A stretch of 39,552 nt of DNA from Psychrobacter piscatorii (GCF_904846415.1 NZ_CAJHAR010000033.1:1-39552); one strand, 5' to 3'; counted from the stretch's first letter, positions 14,703-23,627 are shown. Made by a program: numbers and translations. Notes: a model not told the origin generated them from the sequence alone.

Positions 14703-16448
14703 ATGTCCTCTCGTGCCAGCGTTTCTCTACACCATATGATTTGGGCACAGTATCGTCTGCCCTTTCTAAAAGTCATCTTGCTCAACTTAGTCAATGCTGC
14801 CGTCAGTGTGGGTATCATTGCTTATATCAATCAAACCTTTATCAGTCAGCCCGTGTTCAATACCTTATCGTGGTCAAGCTTAGGGCAGTTTGCTCTGCTC
14901 GTGCTGCTGTTGCTCGTGACTACCTTTGTATCGCAATATGCACTCACCCGTTTGGGGCACAAGTTTGTCTATGAGCTCAGAACCAAACTGGTCAAACAAA
15001 TCATCGATACCACCGTCCCGCAGATAGACCATTTGGGCAGTGCACGGTTACTTGCCAGTCTATCTTCAGATATTCAGTCTATTACCGTCGCCTTTGTGCG
15101 GATGCCGGAGTTGGTGCAGGGTGTTATCTTGTCTGTTGGTGTGGGGTTATATCTGGGCTGGCTGTCGCTACCATTACTGCTGATTGTCATGTTTTGGATT
15201 GCGATGACGATTTGGATCAGCACTATTTTGGTCAAGCATGTGTATCACCATCTAAGGGCTATTAGAGACATCAACGATGCGCTGTATCAAGACTATCAAT
15301 CGATCATAGATGGTCGTAAAGAGCTGGCGTTAAACCATCACCGCGCCGAACAGATATACACGCATGATTTTTTGGATCATGCAAAATCATACAAAGAGCG
15401 CGTCATCAAATCAGACACGTATCATTTATCAGCCGTGAACTGGTCTAACATTATGATGTTCGCCGCGATTGGGGTGATATTTGCCGTATCAAATTATCTC
15501 GGCATCTCGATGGGCATCGCTACCACTTTTTCTTTAACGATATTGTTTATGCAGTCACCGCTGCTCCATGCTGTCGGTGCTTATCCAACACTACAAACGG
15601 CCCAAGTTGCTTTAGACAAAATACAGTCGCTAGAACTGGCTGAGTACCAACCTTTATTTAGAACGGACAACACCAGCCAATACTGGCAAACCATCTCGCT
15701 AACTGATGTTAACTATCGCTACAATGTTTCCAATAACAGCGTTTCGAATACCAGTAATAGCAGCGATGTCGATGATCAGGCATCAATAGCCAAAGACAGC
15801 GATCACTCTGGTGATATCTTAAAAGACGTCAATCTAACGCTACAACGAGGCGATGTGGTGTTTCTGATCGGGGCGAATGGTAGCGGCAAATCGACACTTG
15901 CCAAGATTATTACAGGAATTTTCACCCCTACCACAGGTGCGGTAACCATCGACAAACAGCCCGTTGATTCAAACAATAATGCTGATTATAGACAGCTATA
16001 TTCTGCCATTTTTAGCGATCAGCATATTTTTAAGCAATTGATTGGCAGACAAGGACAGCAGCCGGACAAAGCACTGGTCAATGCGTGGCTGCATAAATTG
16101 AATTTGCAAGATAAAATAAGTGTGGCTGATAACCAGCTGTCTACCGATAAGCTATCGCAGGGGCAACGCAAACGTCTGGCGATGCTTATCGCAGTCGCTG
16201 AACAAAAAGACGTCTTGCTACTCGACGAGTGGGCTGCGGACCAAGATCCTGCGTTTCGCCGCGTGTTTTATCAGACACTGATACCTGAACTAAAAGCGCT
16301 GGGGAAAACGCTATTTATTATCAGTCATGATGACGGTTACTTTGAGCACGCTGACCGGTTACTGCTAATGAAACAAGGCCGCCTCATTGAGCTCAATGCT
16401 GAAGAGCGACAGCGTGCCAGTAAAGATGCCATTGCTATGTTGGCGTAA
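14703..16448 (+). CDS. Exporter-fold ABC transporter (PvdE/SyrD/YojI type), siderophore-linked
   Basis: A 581-residue half-transporter with six membrane segments (about 20-290) fused to an ATPase. Walker A is GANGSGKST (390-398), the signature LSQGQ (484-488), Walker B DVLLLDEW (503-510) and the H-loop SH at 541-542. A Ser/Asn/Asp-rich linker (about 341-371) sits at the start of the ATPase domain. It resembles the cyclic-peptide export family including PvdE and YojI and should work as a homodimer. A Fur box upstream and a PepSY_TM protein, receptor and ferrisiderophore reductase downstream tie it to siderophore handling. With no siderophore synthesis gene nearby, transport of a foreign siderophore (import as in YbtPQ or IrtAB, or recycling) is as likely as export. 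Confidence 0.85.
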   Translation: MSSRASVSLHHMIWAQYRLPFLKVILLNLVNAAVSVGIIAYINQTFISQPVFNTLSWSSLGQFALLVLLLLVTTFVSQYALTRLGHKFVYELRTKLVKQIIDTTVPQIDHLGSARLLASLSSDIQSITVAFVRMPELVQGVILSVGVGLYLGWLSLPLLLIVMFWIAMTIWISTILVKHVYHHLRAIRDINDALYQDYQSIIDGRKELALNHHRAEQIYTHDFLDHAKSYKERVIKSDTYHLSAVNWSNIMMFAAIGVIFAVSNYLGISMGIATTFSLTILFMQSPLLHAVGAYPTLQTAQVALDKIQSLELAEYQPLFRTDNTSQYWQTISLTDVNYRYNVSNNSVSNTSNSSDVDDQASIAKDSDHSGDILKDVNLTLQRGDVVFLIGANGSGKSTLAKIITGIFTPTTGAVTIDKQPVDSNNNADYRQLYSAIFSDQHIFKQLIGRQGQQPDKALVNAWLHKLNLQDKISVADNQLSTDKLSQGQRKRLAMLIAVAEQKDVLLLDEWAADQDPAFRRVFYQTLIPELKALGKTLFIISHDDGYFEHADRLLLMKQGRLIELNAEERQRASKDAIAMLA

Positions 16449-16487
16449 GTGTTCGCTTAGTACAGAGTCAACCACAGGTAGTAACAG

Positions 16488-16524
16488 AAGCGGGGTATCT
16501 CTTAACAAGATGTCCCGCTTTTTT
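16488..16524 (+). terminator. Intrinsic terminator after ABC transporter
   Basis: AAGCGGG pairs with CCCGCTT, with ATCT/AGAT pairing inside, followed by a run of T. It lies 40 bp after the ABC transporter stop codon and just before the convergent PepSY_TM gene end. Confidence 0.8.
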
Positions 16525-16553
16525 AGATGAGAAGGATTTTTTGCACCCTTTAT

Positions 16554-18056
16554 TTACTTTAATAATCTCTGCAAAAACCCAACGCGAGAAATCACCAAAA
16601 AGTCCAATAGCGCAATAATTACAATCGCAATAATAGCAGTCGGGAATATGATAGCCACAACCAGTAAAGGAGTGGCGAGCGGCCACCAAACGGTAAAATG
16701 CTGCCCACGCGCTGGCGGGTTGAGGCCGCGATGCTCACTGGCATGACGCGGACGACGCTGCCACCACATGACATAGCCACTCACACACATGGCAATCACC
16801 GATAGACAAAACAGCACATTGGCCAGTAAGCTCCACCAGCCGAGCGTGCCCATATGCAGCGCGAGACCTGCCGCCATAAATTTACCAAAAGCATTGTAAT
16901 CATCATAGCGTATATCCGCCAAGATATTGCCCGAATAGCGGTCGATATGTACCGTGCGATCAGCCGTTGGGCTCTTCATATCGTAGCTCATGGAGTCTTG
17001 GCTAATCGTCCAGACGCCAGTACTGCCTTGGGGCAGATTTAATTGATAACGCCCGTTGAAACCAATTTCACGAGCAAATCGATCTACGGTATCAATCATA
17101 ATGGGTATATTAGGCGCAATACCGTCTTTGCCCATGGTCGTGCCTGATACTGGCATCGGTGTCAGCTCGAGCACCCAAGGTACTTCTTTGGCGGTACCCG
17201 AGTTCAAGACACTGCCATGCGTAGGCACGACAGCGGGCGTCGATCCATGAACATGCGGCGCAGCATTGGCATTGTCCATATCCATACCCGCATGGTGCTG
17301 GCTATGGTCGATAGAGACAGGCACTGGTGCCACGCCCCATTTCCCTGCAGGAAACTGACTCCATGCTTGCACGACTCTCTCGCCCCATACACCTGCCCAT
17401 GCCATGCCTGATATACAAAAAAACAGCAGCAACACAGATATCCAGCTACCGAGCGTGGCATGAATCGTACGGATAAATGAGCGTTTTTTCTTATTAGGCG
17501 TAGTGTCATTAGGAATAAGCATAGCTTTGATTGATCTGCGTTTTTGCCACCATAGATACCAGCCCGACAATATCAGCAAAATCGTTAATGAAGCAGCCGT
17601 CTCTAACAGATAATCACCAAATTTACCCAATAGCAAATCACTATGAATATTGTCAAAGGTATAGTACAGATTGCTATTGGCAGGACGACTATCAACAATA
17701 TCGGCTGTATAAGGGTTCACTGCCACCATATTGTCATGATCTACTGACTTGATCTGAAATAAAGCAACCGTATCCGTATCGCGCGGTGCAATATATTTTA
17801 TCAGTGTACTGTCAGGTAGCGTGCTTAGCGCATTTTTTGCTTGCGTCGCGATAGGAGCCTGAACCGTCGATTCTGGCATAGCGACAGTTAGACGGTCATT
17901 ATCACGGCCTGCGGTGTTGGACATAAACAGCATACCGAGTGCGGTACACGCTAAAATGATTAAAAAAGGCGCGACAAACATTCCTGCATAAAAATGCCAG
18001 CGCCATACCGTAAAATAGCGTTGGTTGTTGGTAGATTGACGTATGGGTTCGTTCAT
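16554..18056 (-). CDS. PepSY_TM inner-membrane protein, likely ferrisiderophore reductase
   Basis: A 500-residue PepSY-associated transmembrane protein. It opens with VWRWHFYAGMFVAPFLIILA (17-36), the family signature, and has further membrane helices near 150-170, 200-225, around 420-445 and at the C-terminus, with PepSY repeats between. FpvG and PiuB-type relatives help reduce iron from siderophores at the inner membrane. A His/Met-rich stretch (about 251-280: HSQHHAGMDMDN, then HVHGS) in the second periplasmic loop could hold metal. I chose the ATG at 18056 for its AAAGGT site. It is divergent from the TonB-dependent receptor, and a partial Fur box at 18206-18216 points to iron control. 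Confidence 0.85.
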   Translation of the reverse strand: MNEPIRQSTNNQRYFTVWRWHFYAGMFVAPFLIILACTALGMLFMSNTAGRDNDRLTVAMPESTVQAPIATQAKNALSTLPDSTLIKYIAPRDTDTVALFQIKSVDHDNMVAVNPYTADIVDSRPANSNLYYTFDNIHSDLLLGKFGDYLLETAASLTILLILSGWYLWWQKRRSIKAMLIPNDTTPNKKKRSFIRTIHATLGSWISVLLLFFCISGMAWAGVWGERVVQAWSQFPAGKWGVAPVPVSIDHSQHHAGMDMDNANAAPHVHGSTPAVVPTHGSVLNSGTAKEVPWVLELTPMPVSGTTMGKDGIAPNIPIMIDTVDRFAREIGFNGRYQLNLPQGSTGVWTISQDSMSYDMKSPTADRTVHIDRYSGNILADIRYDDYNAFGKFMAAGLALHMGTLGWWSLLANVLFCLSVIAMCVSGYVMWWQRRPRHASEHRGLNPPARGQHFTVWWPLATPLLVVAIIFPTAIIAIVIIALLDFLVISRVGFLQRLLK

Positions 18057-18205
18057 AAATATGACCTTTAGCAACTCTGATGGCTCGATAAACAACATAA
18101 ATCTATCAATAGCGGTACTTAACACTACTCACTTATTTACTTACGCTCAGATATACGCGAGCATGATACGAGAAAAGTCATTTAAACACCATCGATCATG
18201 ACACT

Positions 18206-18216
18206 AATTATCATTT
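18206..18216 (-). promoter_or_regulatory. Partial Fur-like element
   Basis: On the minus strand AAATGATAATT repeats one arm plus the centre of the strong box at 18350-18368. It lies 150 bp upstream of the PepSY_TM start. It is an incomplete site and so less certain. Confidence 0.4.
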
Positions 18217-18349
18217 GATATAGCATTATTAATCTTAAGCTACTGTTTTTATAGATATAAATTCCCCCACACATCTATTACCTCCAGCCGTTCAGTACAG
18301 CTCTTCCTAAGCGGCAGTCTCTCTAAAAGCGCTTTATTTGTAAAATTTA

Positions 18350-18368
18350 AATGATAATTATTATCATT
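18350..18368. promoter_or_regulatory. Fur box upstream of TonB-dependent receptor
   Basis: AATGATAATTATTATCATT is a perfect palindrome of two 9-bp arms around one T, closely matching the Fur consensus. It lies 57 bp before the receptor start and overlaps the probable promoter (TTGTAA at 18338-18343 as -35). The first in-frame ATG of the receptor frame falls inside this box, which argues against using it as the start. Confidence 0.9.
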
Positions 18369-18425
18369 AATGTTATTATTCCTTTTCTTTTGCTTTCGAC
18401 ACTCAATAACAACTCACGAGGAAAT

Positions 18426-20684
18426 ATGATGCGCTTTGTCTCAACGTCTAGATTTGGTCGTCAAAAACGTTTAACGCTAGCAGTGCAACTGGGATTAGCA
18501 ATGAGTTTAAGTCATTCAGTCTATGCTGTGAACAGCCCAACTAGTATCGGAAACAATACGGTCGACAATATTGAAAATAACGTGATTGAGACAAGCGTAG
18601 AAAATTCTCTTGATACTAATAAAGTGGGCAATGATACGACGGCAGCGCCATCAGCTACCTTGGATACAATTACCGTTTATTCAGATGGCTATCGCAGTAC
18701 GGGCACCAAAACTGCCTTAGACCCCAATGATGCACCAATGAGTTATACCAGAATTGATCAAGACCTTTTACAAAAACGCCAAGCGGATAGTGTCAATGCT
18801 GCTCTACGCTATGAGCCAGGCGTGAGCACTGAGAGTCGTGGCACGGTCTCTATCTTTGATGAGTACAACATTCGTGGATTTAAAACCTACTCAAATTTTT
18901 ATGATGGACTCAGACTGCCCTACGATGGCGCTTGGAATCTGATGCCACAGGTCGATGTCTATGCGACTGAAGCGGTCGAAGTGGTGAAAGGGCCAGCGTC
19001 CTCGCTATACGGCTATGCAGCACCGGGCGGCATGGTTAATCAAGTCGCCAAAGCCCCTAAAGGTACGCAAGAAAATGAAGTACAGCTACGACTGGGTAAC
19101 CAAAATCTAAAAGAAGTAGCCGTCGATAGCACAGGCCCTATCACAGATACGCTGAACTATCGGTTGGTGGCGTTGAAGCGACAAAAAGATGGTCAGATGC
19201 AGACCACAGAAGAAGAGCGATTGTTGATTAACCCGTCGCTTGAGTGGCAGGCGACTGATGATGTGTCTGTACTTGCCAACCTGTTTTATCAAGACGATCC
19301 AGAAATGGTGCCCTCTACCCCATTACCTGCTGTCGGCACCGTCTACAAGGCAAGCTATGGCAAATTGGGTAGTGATGCCTATGCAGGCGACAAGTGGAGT
19401 CGCTTTAGTAAAGAAGTATTCATGCCAAGCGTCACCGTCAACTGGGACATCAATGATAACCTCACCTTTAAACATATCACGCGCTATACCGATGCCGAAG
19501 CGCAGCAACGCAATATGTATAATAGAGGGTTTGTAGAAGGTAGTGACACGGTTCTCAATCGCGTGGCATATACCACGGATGAGAACATGAATAACTGGAC
19601 CACGGACAACCAACTGGCCTATACATTCGATACTGCCAATACCTCACATAATTTATTGTTTGGTGCTGAGTATCAAGAGACAGATAGCAGCGCGACTTAC
19701 TATGATGCCGGTGCAAATGGCACGCCAAACCTTGACCTGTCTAATCCAGACTTCTCACAGATCAATACGGCTACGCTACCACTGGATAACTATCGTCAGA
19801 CACAAGATATCGAACAAAGCCAGCTTGGATTTTATGTGCAAGACGAAATGAAATGGCAAGGTTTGACCGTGGTCGCCGGACTGCGTCACGATAACTTCGA
19901 GAGTACGACTAAGCAAACTGACGCCTCTCAAGGTGCCGTTTATAATAATGAGACGTTTGGTAATGATGCGTCAGAGACCAGCGGCCGTCTCGCTGCGATC
20001 TATGATTTTGACAATGGCTTATCACCATTTTTTAGCTATTCAGAGTCATTCCAACCCGTTGTTGGTAGCAACTTTATTACCAATAAACCGTTTGAACCTA
20101 GCACTGCAGATCAGCTCGAAGCTGGTGTCAAATATCTATCACCAGATCGTGCGACCAAAGGAACGCTTGCCGTATTCGATATCACACAGCAAAATGTCGT
20201 CGTAACCAATCCCGCTGACTATCGACAGAAAGTTCAAACGGGTGAGATTGAGTCAAAAGGCGTTGAGATATCAGGCAGCCATATGCTCAATGACTGGGTA
20301 GATCTCGCGGCAAGCTACAGCTACACCGATGCTGAAATTACAGAAGATGAGTTCAACCCTGATGTGGTCGGCAATACCCCTGCCCAAACGGCCAAGCACA
20401 AAGCCACGCTGTGGGCCGACTACTATGCGACAGACAAGCTCACTCTCAATGCTGGCATTCGCTACGAAGACGGCATGCAGATCGACAAGCAAAACTCAGA
20501 TGAGCTACCAAGCGTGACGTTGGTCGATATTGGCGGTAATTATCAGATCAACCCAATGCTCGCTGTCGGCGCGAGTATCAATAATCTTTTTGATAAGACG
20601 TATGTTAGTGCTTGTTATGATACCGAGAACTGCTGGATGGGGCCTGAGCGTCAAATGTCGGTCAGCCTAAAAGCCAGTTTTTAA
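18426..20684 (+). CDS. TonB-dependent siderophore receptor
   Basis: A 752-residue outer membrane receptor that takes up ferric siderophores with energy from TonB. The signal peptide ends near residue 34 (SLSHSVYA). After an Asn-rich linker comes the TonB box region (LDTITVYSD, about 79-87), the plug domain (about 95-215; INxGFK-type YNIRGFKTYS, VEVVKGPASSLYGYAAPGG) and a 22-strand barrel ending in Phe (SVSLKASF). It belongs to the FhuA/FoxA/FpvA-type siderophore group. The start is one of two adjacent ATG codons with GAGGA upstream. A longer frame from 18351 would place the start inside the Fur box and destroy the signal peptide, so I rejected it. The transported siderophore cannot be read from sequence. 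Confidence 0.93.
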   Translation: MMRFVSTSRFGRQKRLTLAVQLGLAMSLSHSVYAVNSPTSIGNNTVDNIENNVIETSVENSLDTNKVGNDTTAAPSATLDTITVYSDGYRSTGTKTALDPNDAPMSYTRIDQDLLQKRQADSVNAALRYEPGVSTESRGTVSIFDEYNIRGFKTYSNFYDGLRLPYDGAWNLMPQVDVYATEAVEVVKGPASSLYGYAAPGGMVNQVAKAPKGTQENEVQLRLGNQNLKEVAVDSTGPITDTLNYRLVALKRQKDGQMQTTEEERLLINPSLEWQATDDVSVLANLFYQDDPEMVPSTPLPAVGTVYKASYGKLGSDAYAGDKWSRFSKEVFMPSVTVNWDINDNLTFKHITRYTDAEAQQRNMYNRGFVEGSDTVLNRVAYTTDENMNNWTTDNQLAYTFDTANTSHNLLFGAEYQETDSSATYYDAGANGTPNLDLSNPDFSQINTATLPLDNYRQTQDIEQSQLGFYVQDEMKWQGLTVVAGLRHDNFESTTKQTDASQGAVYNNETFGNDASETSGRLAAIYDFDNGLSPFFSYSESFQPVVGSNFITNKPFEPSTADQLEAGVKYLSPDRATKGTLAVFDITQQNVVVTNPADYRQKVQTGEIESKGVEISGSHMLNDWVDLAASYSYTDAEITEDEFNPDVVGNTPAQTAKHKATLWADYYATDKLTLNAGIRYEDGMQIDKQNSDELPSVTLVDIGGNYQINPMLAVGASINNLFDKTYVSACYDTENCWMGPERQMSVSLKASF

Positions 20685-20870
20685 GCTTGATTTTTTAAAC
20701 TTAACAAGATGGTTATTAATAAAATCATCCACTTTCTAAAACCATTTTTACTCATACATTTTTAAGATAGTCGATCATCAAAGCAATATGCTAGCCTTAC
20801 AAGCTATCAGACGACAATAAATCATGCTTTGCGCACTATCGTTACATGCTACAAAAGAAGGACATAGCAA

Positions 20871-21617
20871 ATGGCAAAACCTACCCCTAGATTACTCGAT
20901 GTTATCGGTAGCAAATACCTCACCCCAAATATGTGCCGCGTCACGCTTGGCGGGGCTGGACTTAATGATTTCCCCATAGATCAAGAAAGCGCCTATATCA
21001 AACTGATGTTTCCTCAAGGTGAGGATGCTCGGCCATTGGTCCGCACCTATACCGTCAGCGTTCAGCGTGATGATGAGATAGATGTTGATTTTGCATTACA
21101 TGAAGCTGAAGGCCCTGCATCGATGTGGGCGCGTAATGCTCAAGTTGGTGATCAAGTATTGGTTGGCGGACCTGGTCCCAAAAAACTCATCAACAATGAC
21201 GCCGATTGGTTTTTATTGGTCGGTGATATGACAGCGCTACCAGCGATTACGGTCAATCTGGCACAATTGCCTGCCGATGCTCGCGGCCATGCCGTACTTG
21301 AGGTGACGACTGAGGCAGACCAGCAATCACTCAAAAAACCAGATAACGTTGAGATTCACTGGGTGGTCAACAACCATCCAAATGCAGACAACAGCCCGTT
21401 ACTTGACTGCGTCAAATCACTGACTTGGCTTGAGGGACAGCCTGCGGTTTGGACGGCTTGTGAGTTTCATAGTATGCGTGTATTACGTCAATACTTCAAA
21501 GTGGAGCGCGACGTACCAAAGACGCATTTATATGTATCTAGTTATTGGAAAGTCGATAGCACAGAGGATCAGCATAAAGTGGTGAAGCGCGATGACGCGC
21601 AAACGGCAGATCAATAA
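20871..21617 (+). CDS. Siderophore-interacting protein (ferric-siderophore reductase, ViuB/YqjH type)
   Basis: A 248-residue FAD-dependent reductase that frees iron from ferric siderophores in the cytoplasm using NAD(P)H. The FAD-binding motif is RTYTVS near 61-66, followed by VDFALHEAEGPASMWA, the nucleotide-binding region LLVGDMTALPAI near 120, and the C-terminal SIP motif YVSSYWK. The ATG has GAAGGA upstream. It follows the receptor by 186 bp on the same strand; I see no clear terminator or Fur box in the gap, so it may be read through from the receptor promoter. Together with the ABC transporter, PepSY_TM protein and receptor it completes an uptake-and-release route for a siderophore. Confidence 0.9.
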   Translation: MAKPTPRLLDVIGSKYLTPNMCRVTLGGAGLNDFPIDQESAYIKLMFPQGEDARPLVRTYTVSVQRDDEIDVDFALHEAEGPASMWARNAQVGDQVLVGGPGPKKLINNDADWFLLVGDMTALPAITVNLAQLPADARGHAVLEVTTEADQQSLKKPDNVEIHWVVNNHPNADNSPLLDCVKSLTWLEGQPAVWTACEFHSMRVLRQYFKVERDVPKTHLYVSSYWKVDSTEDQHKVVKRDDAQTADQ

Positions 21618-21634
21618 ATACAGATTTTACATTC

Positions 21635-21671
21635 AAAAAAAGGCGTAGTTCATATGAGCTACGCCTTTTTT
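21635..21671. terminator. Bidirectional intrinsic terminator
   Basis: A run of A, then GGCGTAG...CTACGCC, then a run of T forms a strong hairpin that works in both directions. It lies between the siderophore-interacting protein gene and the convergent NhaC-family gene. Confidence 0.88.
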
Positions 21672-21686
21672 ATACATCATCATTTA

Positions 21687-23093
21687 TTATGCTTCGACGA
21701 CTTTTGCTTCTTTTTGCACTCGGCTAATCGTCACCCCCGTAAACCCGAACAGCAATGTTAATAGTAATGACAAATAACAGAAAAACGCATAGGGCAAATA
21801 CTCTAATACTGGCACCCCTAATGCCTGACTGATAAACACCCCGCACACACTCCACGGCACCAATGGATTGATCACCGTTCCCGCATCCTCAATCGTCCGA
21901 GACAAATTCTTCGGATGTAAGTGCAGACGCTCAAATGTCGAGCGAAATGCCGTACCAGATAATAAAATACTCAAATACTGCTCACCGATCAGCACATTGA
22001 TGCTTAGTGCCGACACCGCTGCTGCAAAGATCGCTCGTCCTGATGTCGTGAGTGTGTCTTTAATACCAGACAATAATGCTGGCAAAATACCCAGTGCCGT
22101 TAACAGACCACCTAAACTCAGTGCCAGTATCACAATCGCCTGAGTAAAGAACATACTCTGTACACCACCGCGTGACAGCATACCACCTACCTCACCCAGC
22201 TTTAATGACTCAGCAGGCGCATAACCGGCAAACAAATAACCACCTAATTGACCAAAGCTTGGTGAGCTATGGACATAAGTAATGATGAGTGCCGCGGCAA
22301 TCGTACAGATAATCGTATAGATCGCATTGACCCGAAACAGGGCTAACCCTACCAATATCACAAAGGGTAATACTGAATACCCATGCACCAGACCACTCTC
22401 TATTAGCTGACCTTGTAATATGGTCACTTGACTCAGATCAGAACTGACGGTCTGACCTGAGAAAAACCAGAACAAGATCACTGTCAGTATCCACGCAGGC
22501 ACTGTCGTATACATCATATTACGAATATGCTCAAACAGATCGATACCCACCACAGAAGACGCAATAGTACAAGTATCAGACAAGGGCGACATCTTATCGC
22601 CAAAGAACGCACCTGAGACCACAGCACCCGCTGCTATCGCTACATTGGCATCAAAGGCATTACTCATCCCAATAAAGGCGACACCAAGTGTAGCAGCCGT
22701 GGTCAAGCTACTACCCAAGGCGATACCAATAATGGACGTCAAGATAAAAGCAGAGATATAGTAATATTCAGGTGAGATGAGCTGAAAGCCAAAATACATC
22801 AAAGTAGGTATGGCCCCTGACATCATGAGCGCAGCAACCATCAGACCAATAAAGAAGAACAAATAGATGGCACCGATACCGCGCATGACGCCTGAGGCCA
22901 TTTGTGCTTGCATGTCATCAAAGCTCAGACCTTTGGTCATACCAATAGCGAGCAGGACACAGATGGCCAAGATAAGAGACAAATGCGGCACCCAGCCAAA
23001 GCTAATCATGGTAATACCCATGATGGCGATGACGATGGCTGAGATAACAAAGGCGAGCTTGGCGCTGATCTGGGTGAGCGGTTTTGGTGGCAT
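21687..23093 (-). CDS. NhaC-family Na+/H+ antiporter-like transporter
   Basis: A 468-residue membrane protein with about 11-12 hydrophobic segments. Family signatures include VAIAAGAVVSGAFFGDKMSPLSDT near 150-170 and DAGTVINPLVPWSVCGVFISQALG near 403-426, both typical of NhaC and its amino acid and dicarboxylate antiporter relatives. The ribosome site AAGGA precedes the ATG, with a strong hairpin (23107-23128) just upstream of it. It is the last gene in the minus-strand run hpd-phhA-phhB, so it may carry an aromatic amino acid or catabolic intermediate with Na+ rather than serve general pH control. That role is inferred from context only. Confidence 0.82.
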   Translation of the reverse strand: MPPKPLTQISAKLAFVISAIVIAIMGITMISFGWVPHLSLILAICVLLAIGMTKGLSFDDMQAQMASGVMRGIGAIYLFFFIGLMVAALMMSGAIPTLMYFGFQLISPEYYYISAFILTSIIGIALGSSLTTAATLGVAFIGMSNAFDANVAIAAGAVVSGAFFGDKMSPLSDTCTIASSVVGIDLFEHIRNMMYTTVPAWILTVILFWFFSGQTVSSDLSQVTILQGQLIESGLVHGYSVLPFVILVGLALFRVNAIYTIICTIAAALIITYVHSSPSFGQLGGYLFAGYAPAESLKLGEVGGMLSRGGVQSMFFTQAIVILALSLGGLLTALGILPALLSGIKDTLTTSGRAIFAAAVSALSINVLIGEQYLSILLSGTAFRSTFERLHLHPKNLSRTIEDAGTVINPLVPWSVCGVFISQALGVPVLEYLPYAFFCYLSLLLTLLFGFTGVTISRVQKEAKVVEA

Positions 23094-23106
23094 GACACAT
23101 CCTTAA

Positions 23107-23128
23107 AATGCCAGCTCAGGCTGGCATT
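23107..23128 (-). terminator. Strong hairpin in the phhB-nhaC gap
   Basis: AATGCCAGC and GCTGGCATT form a perfect 9-bp stem around a 4-base loop. On the minus strand it is followed by only four T and then directly by the AAGGA site of the NhaC-family gene. It could be a weak terminator or attenuator limiting readthrough from phhB, or affect access to the ribosome site. Confidence 0.55.
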
Positions 23129-23195
23129 AGATTGGGTTTGAATTTGGGAGCGTTAGAGAACAGGTTTGCTAGTGAATAACGGAATGGGTTACGAG

Positions 23196-23537
23196 TTACT
23201 TATCAAGTAACTCATCGGTTTTAGCCGCCATGACGAAGTCATTACGATGCAGACCTTTGATACTGTGTGACCACCATGTGACGGTCGCTTTGCCCCACTC
23301 TACCAATATACCAGGATGATGCCCTTCTGCTTCAGCAATGTCTGCCAGTTGATTGGCAAATGCCATCGCTGCGACGAAGTTTTTAAATTTGTACTGACGC
23401 TGCAATTGCTGGATACCATCTACCTCAATCAATGACCAATCAGGAATTTGTGGTAATAGCTCGCGTGCCTCGGCATCGTCGACTTTTGGTGCGCCAATGC
23501 GGCAGGCTTCGCAGCTGTTTTGTGATAGTGCTGTCAT
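23196..23537 (-). CDS. phhB: Pterin-4a-carbinolamine dehydratase
   Basis: A 113-residue protein of the PCD/DCoH family, which dehydrates 4a-hydroxytetrahydrobiopterin so that the pterin cofactor of phenylalanine hydroxylase can be reused. The active-site signature [11 protein letters not shown] (71-81) with H73, H74 and P75, and the later THS-like [18 protein letters not shown] (88-105), are present. An N-terminal extension holds two Cys (C9, C12), common in gammaproteobacterial PhhB. It lies 131 bp downstream of phhA, with a perfect inverted repeat between them. Confidence 0.93.
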   Translation of the reverse strand: MTALSQNSCEACRIGAPKVDDAEARELLPQIPDWSLIEVDGIQQLQRQYKFKNFVAAMAFANQLADIAEAEGHHPGILVEWGKATVTWWSHSIKGLHRNDFVMAAKTDELLDK

Positions 23538-23597
23538 AATAAAATCCTTTTAAGTTGTTTGTTTTTAATAGCTGTTTTTTTAATACTCGTACATCCA

Positions 23598-23627
23598 TGT
23601 TGAAATAGCTGTGTCGCTATTTCAACA
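23598..23627. repeat. Perfect 12-bp inverted repeat between phhA and phhB
   Basis: TGTTGAAATAGC and GCTATTTCAACA flank a 6-base loop (TGTGTC). No T-tract follows directly on either strand, so it is not a textbook terminator. It may be a regulator site, an RNA processing structure or a small mobile palindrome. Confidence 0.7.

Larger units (their letters stand above)
18057..18425. promoter_or_regulatory. Divergent iron-regulated promoter region
   Basis: This 369-bp AT-rich gap separates the PepSY_TM gene (minus) from the TonB-dependent receptor gene (plus). It carries a perfect Fur palindrome at 18350-18368 facing the receptor and a shorter Fur-like element at 18206-18216 nearer the PepSY_TM gene. 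Confidence 0.7.

Noticed and set aside
18220..18240. TTAAT-C-TTAAG near the PepSY_TM/receptor promoters as a fourth regulator box
   Set aside because: The half-sites are one base apart rather than six, so the geometry does not fit.
18351..18425. Longer N-terminus for the TonB-dependent receptor from the ATG at 18351
   Set aside because: That ATG lies inside the perfect Fur box and would add hydrophobic codons before the signal peptide; ATG 18426 has GAGGA upstream.
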